A stretch of DNA of 64,000 nucleotides from Gardnerella vaginalis ATCC 14018 = JCM 11026 (lineage in GTDB: Bacteria; Actinomycetota; Actinomycetes; Actinomycetales; Bifidobacteriaceae). The notes under the pieces are model-generated. The model made no database searches and was not told the DNA's origin. It saw nothing but the letters and a program-made list of their open reading frames with translations. The DNA lies in the NCBI RefSeq assembly GCF_001042655.1, contig NZ_AP012332.1:1426001-1490000 (forward strand), in the 5' to 3' direction. Position numbers and translations under genes: made by a program. This document shows positions 9,953 to 18,483 of the stretch, piece by piece (within the stretch, counting starts at the first letter, position 1; each line of letters opens with the position of its first letter).

Positions 9953-12651
9953 GATTCGCGCTCCAAACGCATACGATGTCCTTCTTCTTGGGAAACACCA
10001 TAATACGCTGCAATCGCAATATCTTTCATATCTTCGATTTGAGGAATACGAGGATTTGCAGGAGCGCACTGATCTTCGTAAGCACGCATGCCAATCTGAT
10101 CCAACAAAGACCAATAGTATTCTTCATCCACACCGCATGCCTTAAACGAAGCATCCATACTAAGAAGATTATCTCGATAATTTTCAACAGCGCGCGCCAA
10201 ATTCTCAACGCCCTCTTGAGGAGTTTTACCAGGATCTATGCCAAGATTCTTTGCAATCTGCTGGTATCGCTCCGGAGCGATGTAGCGATTGTACTTTGGC
10301 CAGCTTGTAGGCTCTTGTGGAATTTGACCATTGTAGCGAATCACATAAGGCAGCAAAATTGCATTCGTGTGGCCGTGAGCAACATGGCACAAAGCTCCGA
10401 TTGTATGTGCCATTGCGTGGCACATACCAAGGAACGCCGAACCAAACGCCATTCCAGCCATAGTAGCCGCATTATGCATTTTTTCTTGAGCTTGAATCTT
10501 GCGTTCGGAATTATTGGAATTCACAGAATCGTTAAGATTATCCCAAATCAACTTTGCTGCATGCAATGCCATTGCGTCCGTAAAGTCGTTAGCATAAACA
10601 GAAGCAAAAGCTTCCATAGAGTGCGTCAAAGCGTCAAAACCAGAATCGCAAGCCAAGCGACGAGGCTGTGTGCGTGCCAAAACTGGATCCACGATTGCCA
10701 CCGAAGGCGTAATTGCGTAGTCAGTAATTGGGTACTTGTAGCCAGTCTTATGATCTGTAATAACTGCAAACGGAGTAACTTCCGATCCTGTTCCAGAAGA
10801 CGTTGGTACACAAATCAAGCAAGCCTTTTTACCAAGAGGCGGAATCTTAAATGCGCGCTTTCTAATATCGAAGAACTTTTCGCGCAAATCAGCGAAGGAA
10901 ATTTCTGGATGCTCGTAAAGAAGCCACATAATTTTTGCAGCATCCATAGGAGATCCGCCGCCAACAGCAATAATCGTATCTGGCTGGAACTCTTCGCGCA
11001 TCATTTCGGCGCCGCGTTCAACAGTTTCAACGCTTGGCTCTGGCTCAACGTAGTCAATAATCCTAAACGTTACGCGATTGTCTCTAGCGCGAAGCTGATC
11101 AATTACCTTGTCTATAATGCCAAGCTGCTCCATAACTTTATCGCACACAATAACTGCGCGCTCAATGCCATACATGTCTCGCAAATAGCGAACAGCATTC
11201 GGCTCAAAATACGTTTTGGCCGGAATCTTGAACCACTGCATATTATTATTCCTTCGCGCTATGCGCTTTATATTAATAAGATTTACTGCTTGAACATTTC
11301 CAGAAACAGAGTTTCCACCATAAGAACCACAGCCTAAAGTGAGAGAAGGTGCGATTGCGTTGTAGATGTCACCAACACCACCCAAAGATCCTGGGGAGTT
11401 CCAAATGATTCGGCAAGCGTGCATGCGGCTGCCATATTCGCGAGCAAGCTGCTGATTATTAGTGTGAATCACAGCAGTGTGACCAGCTCCGTGAACAAGC
11501 ATCTTCTCGCACATTTCAAAGCCTTGTTCCTTGTTATCTGCGCGAAGCAAAGCGTGAACAGGAGCCAACTTTTCCATTGTTAGAGGCTCCATCTCGCCAA
11601 CTTCCTTGCACTCGGCAATAAGGATCACAGCATCTTCTGGAATATCAAACCCAGCTTCATGCGCAATATATTGAGGAGATTTTCCTGGAACAACTGAATT
11701 AAGCTTAGGAGTTTGACCTGAATACGAAGTGCAACCAAACATATACTGTTCAAGTTTCGCTTTTTCATCAGCGTTAACGAAATATGCTTTTCTGCGCTTC
11801 AATTCCTTTAACAATGGCTCATACACGTCTTTATGCGCAATAATCGCCTGCTCTGTTGCGCAAATCATACCGTAATCAAAATGCTTTGAAAGCACCAAAT
11901 CGTTTGCAGCGCGCACAACATCTACGTCCGCATCAACATATGCTGGAGCGTTTCCTGCACCAACGCCAAGTGCTGGCTTACCCGAAGAATAAGCAGCCTT
12001 AACCATTCCAGGACCGCCTGTTGCAAGAATTGTTGCAACATCTGGGTGCTTCATTAAAGCTCCCGTAGCTTCGATTGATGGATGTTCAATCCACTGAATG
12101 CAATTTTCTGGCGCGCCTGCTTCTATCGCTGCATCGCGCACAACTCTTGCCGCTTCTGCGGAGCATTTTTGAGCGAATGGATGGAAGCCAAAAATAATTG
12201 GGCAACGAGTTTTAAGAGCAATTAGCGATTTAAAAATGGCTGTAGATGTTGGGTTTGTGACTGGAGTCACGCCTGCTACTATGCCAACTGGCTCAGCGAT
12301 TTCATCGATTCCAAGAACATCATCTTCGCGAATAATGCCTACTGTGCGCTGGCCTGCAAGATAATGGGTAATGTGTTCGCATGCAAAAATGTTTTTTGTG
12401 GCTTTATCTTCAACTAATCCTCTGCCTGTTTCTTCAACAGCCATTTTTGCTAAGACTAAATGCTTGTTTAACGCTGCAATAGACGCTTTTGCTACTATTC
12501 TGTCTACTTGCTCCTGATTTAATTTTTCAAACTCTTCTAAAGCAACCTTTGCTTTTTTAGCTAATTCATCTACTTCTCGTTTGGCTGCTAATGCGGATTG
12601 CTCTTTTTCATCAAGCACTGTTTCTTGCGCCTTTTCTTGCGCCTGCGCCAT
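9946..12651 (-). CDS. adhE: Bifunctional acetaldehyde-CoA/alcohol dehydrogenase
   Basis: 901 residues starting at MAQAQEKAQ, where GGAGGA sits 7 bases upstream; an in-frame ATG six codons earlier lacks this. The N-terminal half is a CoA-acylating aldehyde dehydrogenase with the catalytic cysteine in GMICATEQAI; the C-terminal half is an iron-dependent alcohol dehydrogenase with GGGSPMDAAK for NAD binding and metal-ligand histidines in THSMEAF and HAMAHTIGALCHVAHGH. It turns acetyl-CoA into ethanol, reoxidising two NADH, and so balances redox in the bifid shunt. Monocistronic: own promoter (12724-12752) and terminator (9824-9869). Such proteins usually assemble into spirosomes. Confidence 0.96.
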   Translation of the reverse strand: MAQAQEKAQETVLDEKEQSALAAKREVDELAKKAKVALEEFEKLNQEQVDRIVAKASIAALNKHLVLAKMAVEETGRGLVEDKATKNIFACEHITHYLAGQRTVGIIREDDVLGIDEIAEPVGIVAGVTPVTNPTSTAIFKSLIALKTRCPIIFGFHPFAQKCSAEAARVVRDAAIEAGAPENCIQWIEHPSIEATGALMKHPDVATILATGGPGMVKAAYSSGKPALGVGAGNAPAYVDADVDVVRAANDLVLSKHFDYGMICATEQAIIAHKDVYEPLLKELKRRKAYFVNADEKAKLEQYMFGCTSYSGQTPKLNSVVPGKSPQYIAHEAGFDIPEDAVILIAECKEVGEMEPLTMEKLAPVHALLRADNKEQGFEMCEKMLVHGAGHTAVIHTNNQQLAREYGSRMHACRIIWNSPGSLGGVGDIYNAIAPSLTLGCGSYGGNSVSGNVQAVNLINIKRIARRNNNMQWFKIPAKTYFEPNAVRYLRDMYGIERAVIVCDKVMEQLGIIDKVIDQLRARDNRVTFRIIDYVEPEPSVETVERGAEMMREEFQPDTIIAVGGGSPMDAAKIMWLLYEHPEISFADLREKFFDIRKRAFKIPPLGKKACLICVPTSSGTGSEVTPFAVITDHKTGYKYPITDYAITPSVAIVDPVLARTQPRRLACDSGFDALTHSMEAFASVYANDFTDAMALHAAKLIWDNLNDSVNSNNSERKIQAQEKMHNAATMAGMAFGSAFLGMCHAMAHTIGALCHVAHGHTNAILLPYVIRYNGQIPQEPTSWPKYNRYIAPERYQQIAKNLGIDPGKTPQEGVENLARAVENYRDNLLSMDASFKACGVDEEYYWSLLDQIGMRAYEDQCAPANPRIPQIEDMKDIAIAAYYGVSQEEGHRMRLERESK

Positions 12652-12723
12652 TTGGTCCTCCTCGATCATTCATATATTTTTATATTTACATTTCATATGC
12701 AGACATTTACATGAAGAATCTTC

Positions 12724-12752
12724 TTTATAAACACATCTTAAATGTCTAACAA
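12724..12752 (-). promoter_or_regulatory. adhE promoter
   Basis: On the minus strand TTGTTA (12747-12752) is followed after exactly 17 bases by TATAAA (12724-12729). The predicted transcript start is near 12717, giving a leader of about 65 bases to the adhE ATG at 12651. Confidence 0.6.
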
Positions 12753-12768
12753 TGTGATACAGTTCACA
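12753..12768 (-). promoter_or_regulatory. Rex- or CRP/FNR-type operator upstream of adhE
   Basis: Coding strand reads TGTGAACTGTATCACA, a perfect TGTGA-N6-TCACA dyad, and it abuts the -35 box of the adhE promoter. The half-site TGTGAAC is the known core of Rex operators; Rex represses adhE at high NAD+/NADH in many Gram-positives. The same dyad also fits CRP-family sites, and its centre at about -43 would suit class II activation. Neither regulator gene is in the window. Confidence 0.55.
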
Positions 12769-12967
12769 ATCTACTTGATTTACTGTACTATTTTGGATTT
12801 GCAGCGAGTTGCGCTATTTATGAGCGAGGTTTATCCTCTAATGTTCGTTATTTGTTATTATTTGTGACTATTTATGTGCGATTATCCTCTAAATTTTCTA
12901 GAATGTTAGATTTAATGATTACTTATAAACGATTAATAACATTTAGAACATTCAACCGCATTAGATA

Positions 12968-13002
12968 CAAAAAATGGCTTCCAGCAAAAGCCAGAAGCCA
13001 TT
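12968..13002 (-). terminator. rplM-rpsI terminator
   Basis: Minus-strand stem AATGGCTTC (12994-13002) with GAAGCCATT (12973-12981), loop of 12, then a run of T residues (12969-12974). It starts about 22 bases after the rpsI stop. Confidence 0.75.
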
Positions 13003-13024
13003 GAAAATATAAATTCTTCGCAGC

Positions 13025-13513
13025 TTAACGCTTTGAGAACTGAGGTGCACGACGTGCCTTGTGCAAACCAGCCTTCTTGCGCTCCACAACGCGAGCGTCG
13101 CGAGTCAAGAAGCCAGCCTTCTTCAAGGAAGCACGGTTTGCATCACGGTCAATAGCATTCAAAGCACGAGCAACACCCAAACGGATTGCACCTGCCTGAC
13201 CAGTGGTGCCGCCACCGTCTACAAGCACGACAACGTCGAACTTACCTTCAAGCTTCAAAAGCACAAATGGGGAATTAACTTCACGCTGCAATAAGCGAGA
13301 TGGGAAGTATTCCTCAAGAGCGCGACCATTAATAGTCCACTTGCCAGTGCCTGGAATCAAACGAACGCGAGCAACGGCTTCCTTACGACGACCAGTGCCA
13401 TAGCCTGGAGCAACGGCAGAAGTACCAGTGCCTGCGCCAGCGTTTGTCTCAGTTGTATAGCTAGTCAGTTCTTCTTCATTCTCAAGAACCGCGGAGTTGT
13501 TGTTATCTACCAT
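13025..13513 (-). CDS. rpsI: 30S ribosomal protein S9
   Basis: 162 residues from [11 protein letters not shown], chosen because AAGGAG lies 9 bases upstream; two nearer in-frame ATGs upstream are too close to it. The acidic N-terminal extension of about 37 residues precedes the S9 core ([19 protein letters not shown]) and the C-terminus ends [11 protein letters not shown], whose last Arg contacts P-site tRNA. It follows rplM by about 20 bases as the second gene of the L13-S9 operon. Confidence 0.97.
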   Translation of the reverse strand: MVDNNNSAVLENEEELTSYTTETNAGAGTGTSAVAPGYGTGRRKEAVARVRLIPGTGKWTINGRALEEYFPSRLLQREVNSPFVLLKLEGKFDVVVLVDGGGTTGQAGAIRLGVARALNAIDRDANRASLKKAGFLTRDARVVERKKAGLHKARRAPQFSKR

Positions 13514-13533
13514 AATCATATTCTCCTTACGAT

Positions 13534-13983
13534 TCACTTAGCCTGCTGAGAGACCTGAGAGATCTCGAAGACCTGTGGTTTTTGCGAAATATGAGGATGC
13601 TCAGCACCAGTGAACACACGAAGGCGATCAAGCTGAACCTTAGCAAGACGATTCTTTGGAAGCATTCCCCTCACAGCGGAAACGATGATGCGCTTTGGAT
13701 TCTTCTCCAAAAGCTCAGCATAGCTATCGCGACGAAGTCCACCTGGACGACCAGAGTGAGAATACAATTCCTTGCTCAACTTATTGCCAGTTAAAGCAAT
13801 CTTATCTGCATTAATGATAATGACGTGATTGCCAGAATCAGCATGAGGAGCAAATGTTGGCTTATTCTTACCACGCAGCAAAATGGCTACCTGGGAAGCC
13901 AAACGACCAAGCACCACATCAGTGGCGTCGATAATATACCAGTCATGAGTTAAATCTGCTGGTTTCGGTGTGAAAGTCTTCAC
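13534..13983 (-). CDS. rplM: 50S ribosomal protein L13
   Basis: 149 residues; L13 is an early assembly protein. [19 protein letters not shown] and the signature [21 protein letters not shown] are both present. It is the first gene of the rplM-rpsI operon and has its own promoter at 14136-14165, leaving a leader of roughly 145 bases. Confidence 0.97.
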   Translation of the reverse strand: MKTFTPKPADLTHDWYIIDATDVVLGRLASQVAILLRGKNKPTFAPHADSGNHVIIINADKIALTGNKLSKELYSHSGRPGGLRRDSYAELLEKNPKRIIVSAVRGMLPKNRLAKVQLDRLRVFTGAEHPHISQKPQVFEISQVSQQAK

Positions 13984-14135
13984 AATCGTACCTTTTCTCT
14001 ATTGTGTTTCGAGCTTTATATCTTCTTGGTTTATAGGAGATATGCTGCTCATAATCCGTGGGCTCCCTGAAAGTCCTCGATGGCGAGTGGGAAAAGCGCT
14101 TTGAAGGACCCCTTAGGGAAACACAACAATCTGCA

Positions 14136-14165
14136 AGTATATCGCCATATGACGACTATTTGCAA
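14136..14165 (-). promoter_or_regulatory. rplM-rpsI promoter
   Basis: Minus strand TTGCAA (14160-14165) and TATACT (14136-14141), spacing 18. The predicted start near 14129 implies a 5' leader of about 145 bases before the rplM ATG at 13983, with possible pairing between the TCCCTAAGGGG region and downstream TTTCAGGGAG. This may be an autoregulatory leader, but no known motif could be confirmed by eye. Confidence 0.5.
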
Positions 14166-14249
14166 GTTTCTATTTTACATACAATGCGGACTGCAACGCT
14201 CGCGAATATCAACAAACGCTACAGCCCGCAATTAATCACGCATCTAGAA

Positions 14250-16427
14250 CTACTTATTCATGATTTGCGCTAAAGACTTAACTCTAGGCAAGTCAAATAA
14301 GTTGTCTAAAAGAACAGGATTACAATTAGCATCAGCCAAAGGAATACGCCAATTTGGATATTCATCATTGGTACCAGGCTGATTCTGAGCACGATGCTCG
14401 CCCGTTGCATCAACAATGGATGCAGCAAGCAGCTTGGAAGGAGCAGCTTTAAGTGCTCGATATAATGCTTCTACAATCTCTTGCTCATGCTCAGATTCAT
14501 TTTCTAGAGCCTTCTTGTCTAAGAAACCTCCAGAAACAAGCATTTTCAGCATCGCATTATGCTCTTTAACAGCACCAGCGCGGAATTCTTCTACGGATCC
14601 CGAAAGAAGATTCAAACGCTCGCGAATATTAACGTGCTCGTAGTTTAAGTAGCCTGCAGCCGGTGGCAAATCGTGAGTATTTACAGAAGCAAGCGTCATT
14701 TCGCGCCACTTCTTAGGCTCGCGGAATGCACCATCCCTCTGTTCAAACCACTCAACCGTGCATCCAAGAACCTTATTCTTAGCCAAAACTTCCAAAGTTT
14801 CAGCTGGCACAACACCAAGGTCTTCTCCAACTACAACACCATTTGCGCGCGTAGCTTCAATCGCAAGAATGCCAAGCATAACGTCTGCATCATAGTAAAC
14901 GTAAGCTCCGTCACCTGGAGTAGATCCTTCTGGAATCCACCATAAGCGGAAAAGCCCAAGAATATGGTCAATTCGCACAGCGCCAGCAGACGCAAACATT
15001 CCGTGAACCATATCTTTGTACACTTTAAATCCAGTGCGTTCAAGCTCGAATGGATTAAGCGGAGGCTGAGACCAGTTTTGACCCTGCTGATTGAAGTAAT
15101 CAGGAGGCGCACCTACGCAAGCACCATTGGCAAATCGCTCTGGATTCCACCAAACCTCGGAGCCTGCAGGATGCACGCCAACAGCCATATCCGACATAAT
15201 GCCAATGCGCATACCCGCATTTTTAGCTGCAACTTGAGCATCATGCAATTGCGTAAACGCAATCCACTCAAGCCAACGATAAAACTCTAGAGTATCTGGG
15301 AATTGTTTACATAAAGCACTAATCTCATCGGAATCTTTAGTAAGATGCTTCTCCCAGCAGTCTTCTCCCTTAGGAGCACCCCACTTATCGTAGCAAAGGC
15401 ACCAAGTTGCATAAGATTCAAGACGCTCACCCATGTCCTGCTTAAATGCTTCAAATTCTTCGGAGCGTTCAGCAGAAAGCCCAGACTTAAAAATAATCCA
15501 CAAAGCATGCATTTTTACTCGCCACATGGAGTCTCGATCAACAATTTGAGCATCATTATTAAGAGGCTCTACTTCGTTATGAAGATCGTCAACAGTCTTA
15601 CGATCCTTATCATTAAGCGAATCATATTCTGGAATTATTTCTGGGCGAATATAGGTTACATTAACCATTCCTCTTGCGACTGGCAAATAAGGAGACGGCG
15701 TTAATGGTGCAACTGGTTCACCTGCATGCAATGGGTTTACAAGCACAAAATCTGCACCTGTTTTTTTCTTTGATTGCACAAGAAGATCAGCTAAATCTGC
15801 GTAATCGCCAACACCCCAAGACTTAGAAGAACGAATGGAATAAAGCTGAGCCATCCATCCCCAAATCTGCTTTCCATCTTTTTCAAGCTTTTCTAGAGTA
15901 TCAATGCTTTCTGGAGCACTAATAAGTGACGCCTCTTCTACTCGATCCGCAACGCTTATTCGTAGAGTGTGATACCCCATAGGCACGTCTGCTGGAATTG
16001 TCAACAAAGAGCTTGCCACAAAAGTGCCATTAACAGGGAACGCAACATCATCTTTACATGGAGAAATCTGCAAGTCACCTTGGTACTGTTCTCCATCTTC
16101 CAATATCAAAGTTGCTGTAGGATACTCCAAAATACCTGTGTTGATTATAACAGTGTCTTCTTTACCAACTGTATGCAACACCGTTGGAGCAACTAAACGT
16201 GTATGACGTTCCAAAAGAATCTTCTGCATTGATTCTTCAATCGCTTTATCAGTACTTGCATCTACGCACAGAGAGCGCAATACTTTTACAAGCACGTTAT
16301 CAGCAATCTGATGTTCTATTCCATCCGATCCAACGAATTTGGAGCGTACTCCCATTAACTCAGCCAAACGCCTTAATGGGCTTGTCTGCTGAGTACTTTC
16401 TTCATTTTTATTGTTCATAGTTTCCAT
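14250..16427 (-). CDS. malQ: 4-alpha-glucanotransferase (amylomaltase)
   Basis: 725 residues, GH77. It transfers alpha-1,4-glucan segments between maltodextrins and so supports maltodextrin and glycogen use. Catalytic blocks are visible: RIDHILGLFRLWWIP (nucleophile Asp), VVGEDLGVVP (acid/base Glu) and ASVNTHDLPP (third Asp). The N-terminal 200 residues form the extra beta-sandwich domains found in long bacterial MalQ. A second ATG three codons in (16418) is equally possible. A LacI-type operator-like dyad lies 24 bases upstream. Confidence 0.94.
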   Translation of the reverse strand: METMNNKNEESTQQTSPLRRLAELMGVRSKFVGSDGIEHQIADNVLVKVLRSLCVDASTDKAIEESMQKILLERHTRLVAPTVLHTVGKEDTVIINTGILEYPTATLILEDGEQYQGDLQISPCKDDVAFPVNGTFVASSLLTIPADVPMGYHTLRISVADRVEEASLISAPESIDTLEKLEKDGKQIWGWMAQLYSIRSSKSWGVGDYADLADLLVQSKKKTGADFVLVNPLHAGEPVAPLTPSPYLPVARGMVNVTYIRPEIIPEYDSLNDKDRKTVDDLHNEVEPLNNDAQIVDRDSMWRVKMHALWIIFKSGLSAERSEEFEAFKQDMGERLESYATWCLCYDKWGAPKGEDCWEKHLTKDSDEISALCKQFPDTLEFYRWLEWIAFTQLHDAQVAAKNAGMRIGIMSDMAVGVHPAGSEVWWNPERFANGACVGAPPDYFNQQGQNWSQPPLNPFELERTGFKVYKDMVHGMFASAGAVRIDHILGLFRLWWIPEGSTPGDGAYVYYDADVMLGILAIEATRANGVVVGEDLGVVPAETLEVLAKNKVLGCTVEWFEQRDGAFREPKKWREMTLASVNTHDLPPAAGYLNYEHVNIRERLNLLSGSVEEFRAGAVKEHNAMLKMLVSGGFLDKKALENESEHEQEIVEALYRALKAAPSKLLAASIVDATGEHRAQNQPGTNDEYPNWRIPLADANCNPVLLDNLFDLPRVKSLAQIMNK

Positions 16428-16450
16428 CGTAGTATATATGTGAGTTTTTT

Positions 16451-16466
16451 ATGCAAACGTATGCAA
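16451..16466 (-). promoter_or_regulatory. LacI/MalR-type operator-like dyad upstream of malQ
   Basis: Minus strand reads TTGCATACGTTTGCAT, an imperfect palindrome around a central CG, resembling the TTGCAAACGTTTGCAA class used by LacI-family sugar regulators. It lies 24 bases before the malQ start, close to a TATACT hexamer (16431-16436). The functional link to maltodextrin control is an inference. Confidence 0.4.
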
Positions 16467-16527
16467 TTATTGTTTAATTTAATTTTACACTCAAGACTTA
16501 TCTAAATTTTTTTATTTATTTAAAACT

Positions 16528-17196
16528 TTATTTATTTAAAACTTCTAATGCGGCAGAGGAAACATCTGGGTCTTTGTCTTTTGACAAAGCTATCAATGTT
16601 GACTGCGACACACCAGGATTAAGCGCCACTGCTCTTCTTACCATTGCGGAAAGTACTGGCGAATCCTTACTTTCTTCACCTACACCAAGTGAGGCTAAGT
16701 AATCTAATGTTTGTGCCCCAACGCCTTCGGTTTGAGCACCCTCGAGACGCATTTTCCATGATGTCTGCGGATTGCACAATGCAGCATCTCTAACTTCTCC
16801 GCAAGAATCTTTAGTAAGTCTTCCTACTAGCCAATTTTTAGCATTACGATTTTTAGCAACAGCTAAACGAACGTTATCAGATTTATCCTGTGAAAGTTTA
16901 ACCAAAATATTAGGGAATGGCATCACTGTTGCTAGATGAATACGATCTTCTTCTGGAGTATTTATGTTGCCTGCTACAGCTTCTAGTAATGCCGTAGCCC
17001 TAGAAAATTCTGCTTGATCTGCTCTATCTGGGAGTTCTTTTACAGCAAATTCGTGAAGCTCTTTAGAATTACTGGAGTGGCGTAAACGCTCATAAATAGA
17101 TGTCAAAGGCTCATAAATTTCATGAGAATCGTCATGAGAATTACTACGCGAATCATCATTGTGTTCAAGATTATTTTGATCTTGCATATCACTCAT
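16528..17196 (-). CDS. HEAT/LRV-repeat-like protein of unknown function
   Basis: 222 residues, no named family recognised with certainty. The middle and C-terminal parts contain repeated short helical units of the pattern D-NVRLAVAKN, CGEVRDAALCNPQTS, DPDVSSAALEVL, typical of HEAT or leucine-rich-variant repeat solenoids used for protein contacts. The first 40 residues are polar (NSHDDSHE) and likely disordered. No signal peptide or membrane segment. It stands alone between malQ and the YigZ-family gene, all minus strand. Confidence 0.75.
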   Translation of the reverse strand: MSDMQDQNNLEHNDDSRSNSHDDSHEIYEPLTSIYERLRHSSNSKELHEFAVKELPDRADQAEFSRATALLEAVAGNINTPEEDRIHLATVMPFPNILVKLSQDKSDNVRLAVAKNRNAKNWLVGRLTKDSCGEVRDAALCNPQTSWKMRLEGAQTEGVGAQTLDYLASLGVGEESKDSPVLSAMVRRAVALNPGVSQSTLIALSKDKDPDVSSAALEVLNK

Positions 17197-17289
17197 AATC
17201 TACTCACCAACCTTTTAGCTACCAATATCCAATATAATGTATCAGTTTTACGCCACAAATTCTAAAACAGACCAGGTGAGAAAACTTTA

Positions 17290-17931
17290 TCAGGAAATCC
17301 TACTGTAAACACCACATGATTTAGGAATTATTATAGCTGAAAATGTATTTTTCACTGATTCTAAAAATCTATCTGATTCTTCAAAAGGAACACAAACCTT
17401 TAAATCTACAGAAATTCCGTATTCTTCATCCATAATTTCTGCGTTATGTTTTAGCAATAAGCGTTTAAACATTCTTAGCTGAGTATATTCGACTTTGCAA
17501 GAAAAACAATTACATTCTATGATATCTGCCATTTTGCTCGACTGTATAGCGCCAGCTGCTGCATGTGAATAAGCGCGCATCAATCCACCAGAGCCAAGCA
17601 AAATCCCACCAAAATAACGCGTAACTGTTACAACTGTATCTGTAAGATTAGAAGCCCTTACAACATCTAGAATAGGTTTCCCAGCAGTACCTGAAGGCTC
17701 TCCGTCGTCACTCATGCGCTCACACAGTCTGCCATTATTGTCTCCGCACACAGCAGCATAAGCCACGTGCCGCGCCTTAGGATGTTTTAGCCTAATAGAC
17801 TCTACAAAATCTATTGCTTCTTCAAGAGTTGTTATATGGCAAGCATCTGAAATAAATTCAGACTTCTTTTCCACGAAGGCAAAGTGCGCAGGATTTTCGC
17901 ATAAATCAGTTACGGTTCGCATATTATTCAT
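17290..17931 (-). CDS. YigZ/IMPACT family protein (UPF0029)
   Basis: 213 residues. The N-terminal IMPACT domain (about residues 8-120) carries FVEKKSEFISDA, KHPKARHVAYA, ERMSDDGEPSGTAGKPIL and VTRYFGGILLGSGGLMRAYS, all diagnostic; a ferredoxin-like DUF1949 domain follows. Bacterial members are conserved but of poorly defined role, possibly in translation control or peptide handling. A second ATG three codons in lacks better support. Confidence 0.9.
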   Translation of the reverse strand: MNNMRTVTDLCENPAHFAFVEKKSEFISDACHITTLEEAIDFVESIRLKHPKARHVAYAAVCGDNNGRLCERMSDDGEPSGTAGKPILDVVRASNLTDTVVTVTRYFGGILLGSGGLMRAYSHAAAGAIQSSKMADIIECNCFSCKVEYTQLRMFKRLLLKHNAEIMDEEYGISVDLKVCVPFEESDRFLESVKNTFSAIIIPKSCGVYSRIS

Positions 17932-18009
17932 ACTTAATATTCAAATCGTTTTCAATTCAAACAGTTTAAACGCTATCGATAAATCATACGAAACCGTTAG
18001 AATCACAAA

Positions 18010-18303
18010 TCACGATTTATCGTATCTCATTAAATGATCTACAACATCAACAAGTTCAGCAACTTTCTTGTCGGTAACTTTTTGATCTGAAGCATTTTGC
18101 GCCGCCTCTAAAGCTTTTGAGATTTCCTGATGAGCAACTATAAGAGCAACAGCTCTAAGAGCTGCAGTAGAAGCAGAAAGCTGCATAAGAATATTTGTAT
18201 AATCTTCTCCCTTTTCGATCATATTCTCAACAGCATGAACCTGTCCACATACCCTATGTAGACGAACCAACATTTTTTCTTTATCTATGTTGTAGTCGCT
18301 CAT
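18010..18303 (-). CDS. CsoR/RcnR/FrmR-family regulator lacking canonical metal ligands
   Basis: 97 residues, all-helical DUF156 family. RVCGQVHAVENMIEKGEDY aligns with the RxxGQVxGIxxM helix, and NILMQLSASTAALRAVAL with helix 2. In copper-sensing CsoR the ligands are Cys, His and Cys; at the aligned positions this protein has Tyr35, Glu60 and Ala64. Cys19 and His23, in the first helix, are unusual. It may therefore sense something else or act without metal. The upstream region carries a long inverted repeat that could be its operator. No transporter gene adjoins it. Confidence 0.8.
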   Translation of the reverse strand: MSDYNIDKEKMLVRLHRVCGQVHAVENMIEKGEDYTNILMQLSASTAALRAVALIVAHQEISKALEAAQNASDQKVTDKKVAELVDVVDHLMRYDKS

Positions 18304-18350
18304 ATAAAACCTCGTAGTATAAACAGTACTTCTTACATATTGTCTATATC

Positions 18351-18464
18351 AAAATTGTGCGTTGTATAGTATGCATGCATAAACTACGCCACATCAATAA
18401 ACTATATCTATAGAAAACGATATCTATAGAATAAATTATGCATATTATACAACGCAACAATTTT
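18351..18464. repeat. Long inverted repeat upstream of the CsoR-family gene
   Basis: Left arm 18351-18382 and right arm 18436-18464 are reverse complements over about 29 bases with a few mismatches or small gaps; core GCGTTGTATARTATGCAT. The 53-base spacer holds a direct repeat ATATCTATAGAA/ATATCTATAGAAT (18404-18431). A third TATACAACGC copy occurs at 18488-18497 inside the end of the next gene. It may be an operator, a structured RNA or a small miniature element. Confidence 0.7.
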
Positions 18465-18483
18465 ATTTGTATTTAATATTTTG

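Larger units (their letters stand above)
12652..13024. other. Gene-free adhE upstream region
   Basis: 373 bases. It holds the adhE promoter, a 16-bp dyad operator, a diverged direct repeat of about 26 bp (12814-12841 and 12868-12892), a weak GAATGTT/AACATTC inverted pair (12901-12907, 12948-12954) and the rpsI terminator. No open frame in either strand looks genuine. Confidence 0.7.

Noticed and set aside
9976..11337. 453-residue plus-strand open frame opposite adhE
   Set aside because: It lies fully inside adhE on the other strand and resembles no protein; codon bias of adhE explains its openness.
14058..14273. 71-residue open frame on the plus strand before malQ
   Set aside because: It overlaps the rplM promoter and leader and the end of malQ, has no Shine-Dalgarno and no recognisable sequence.
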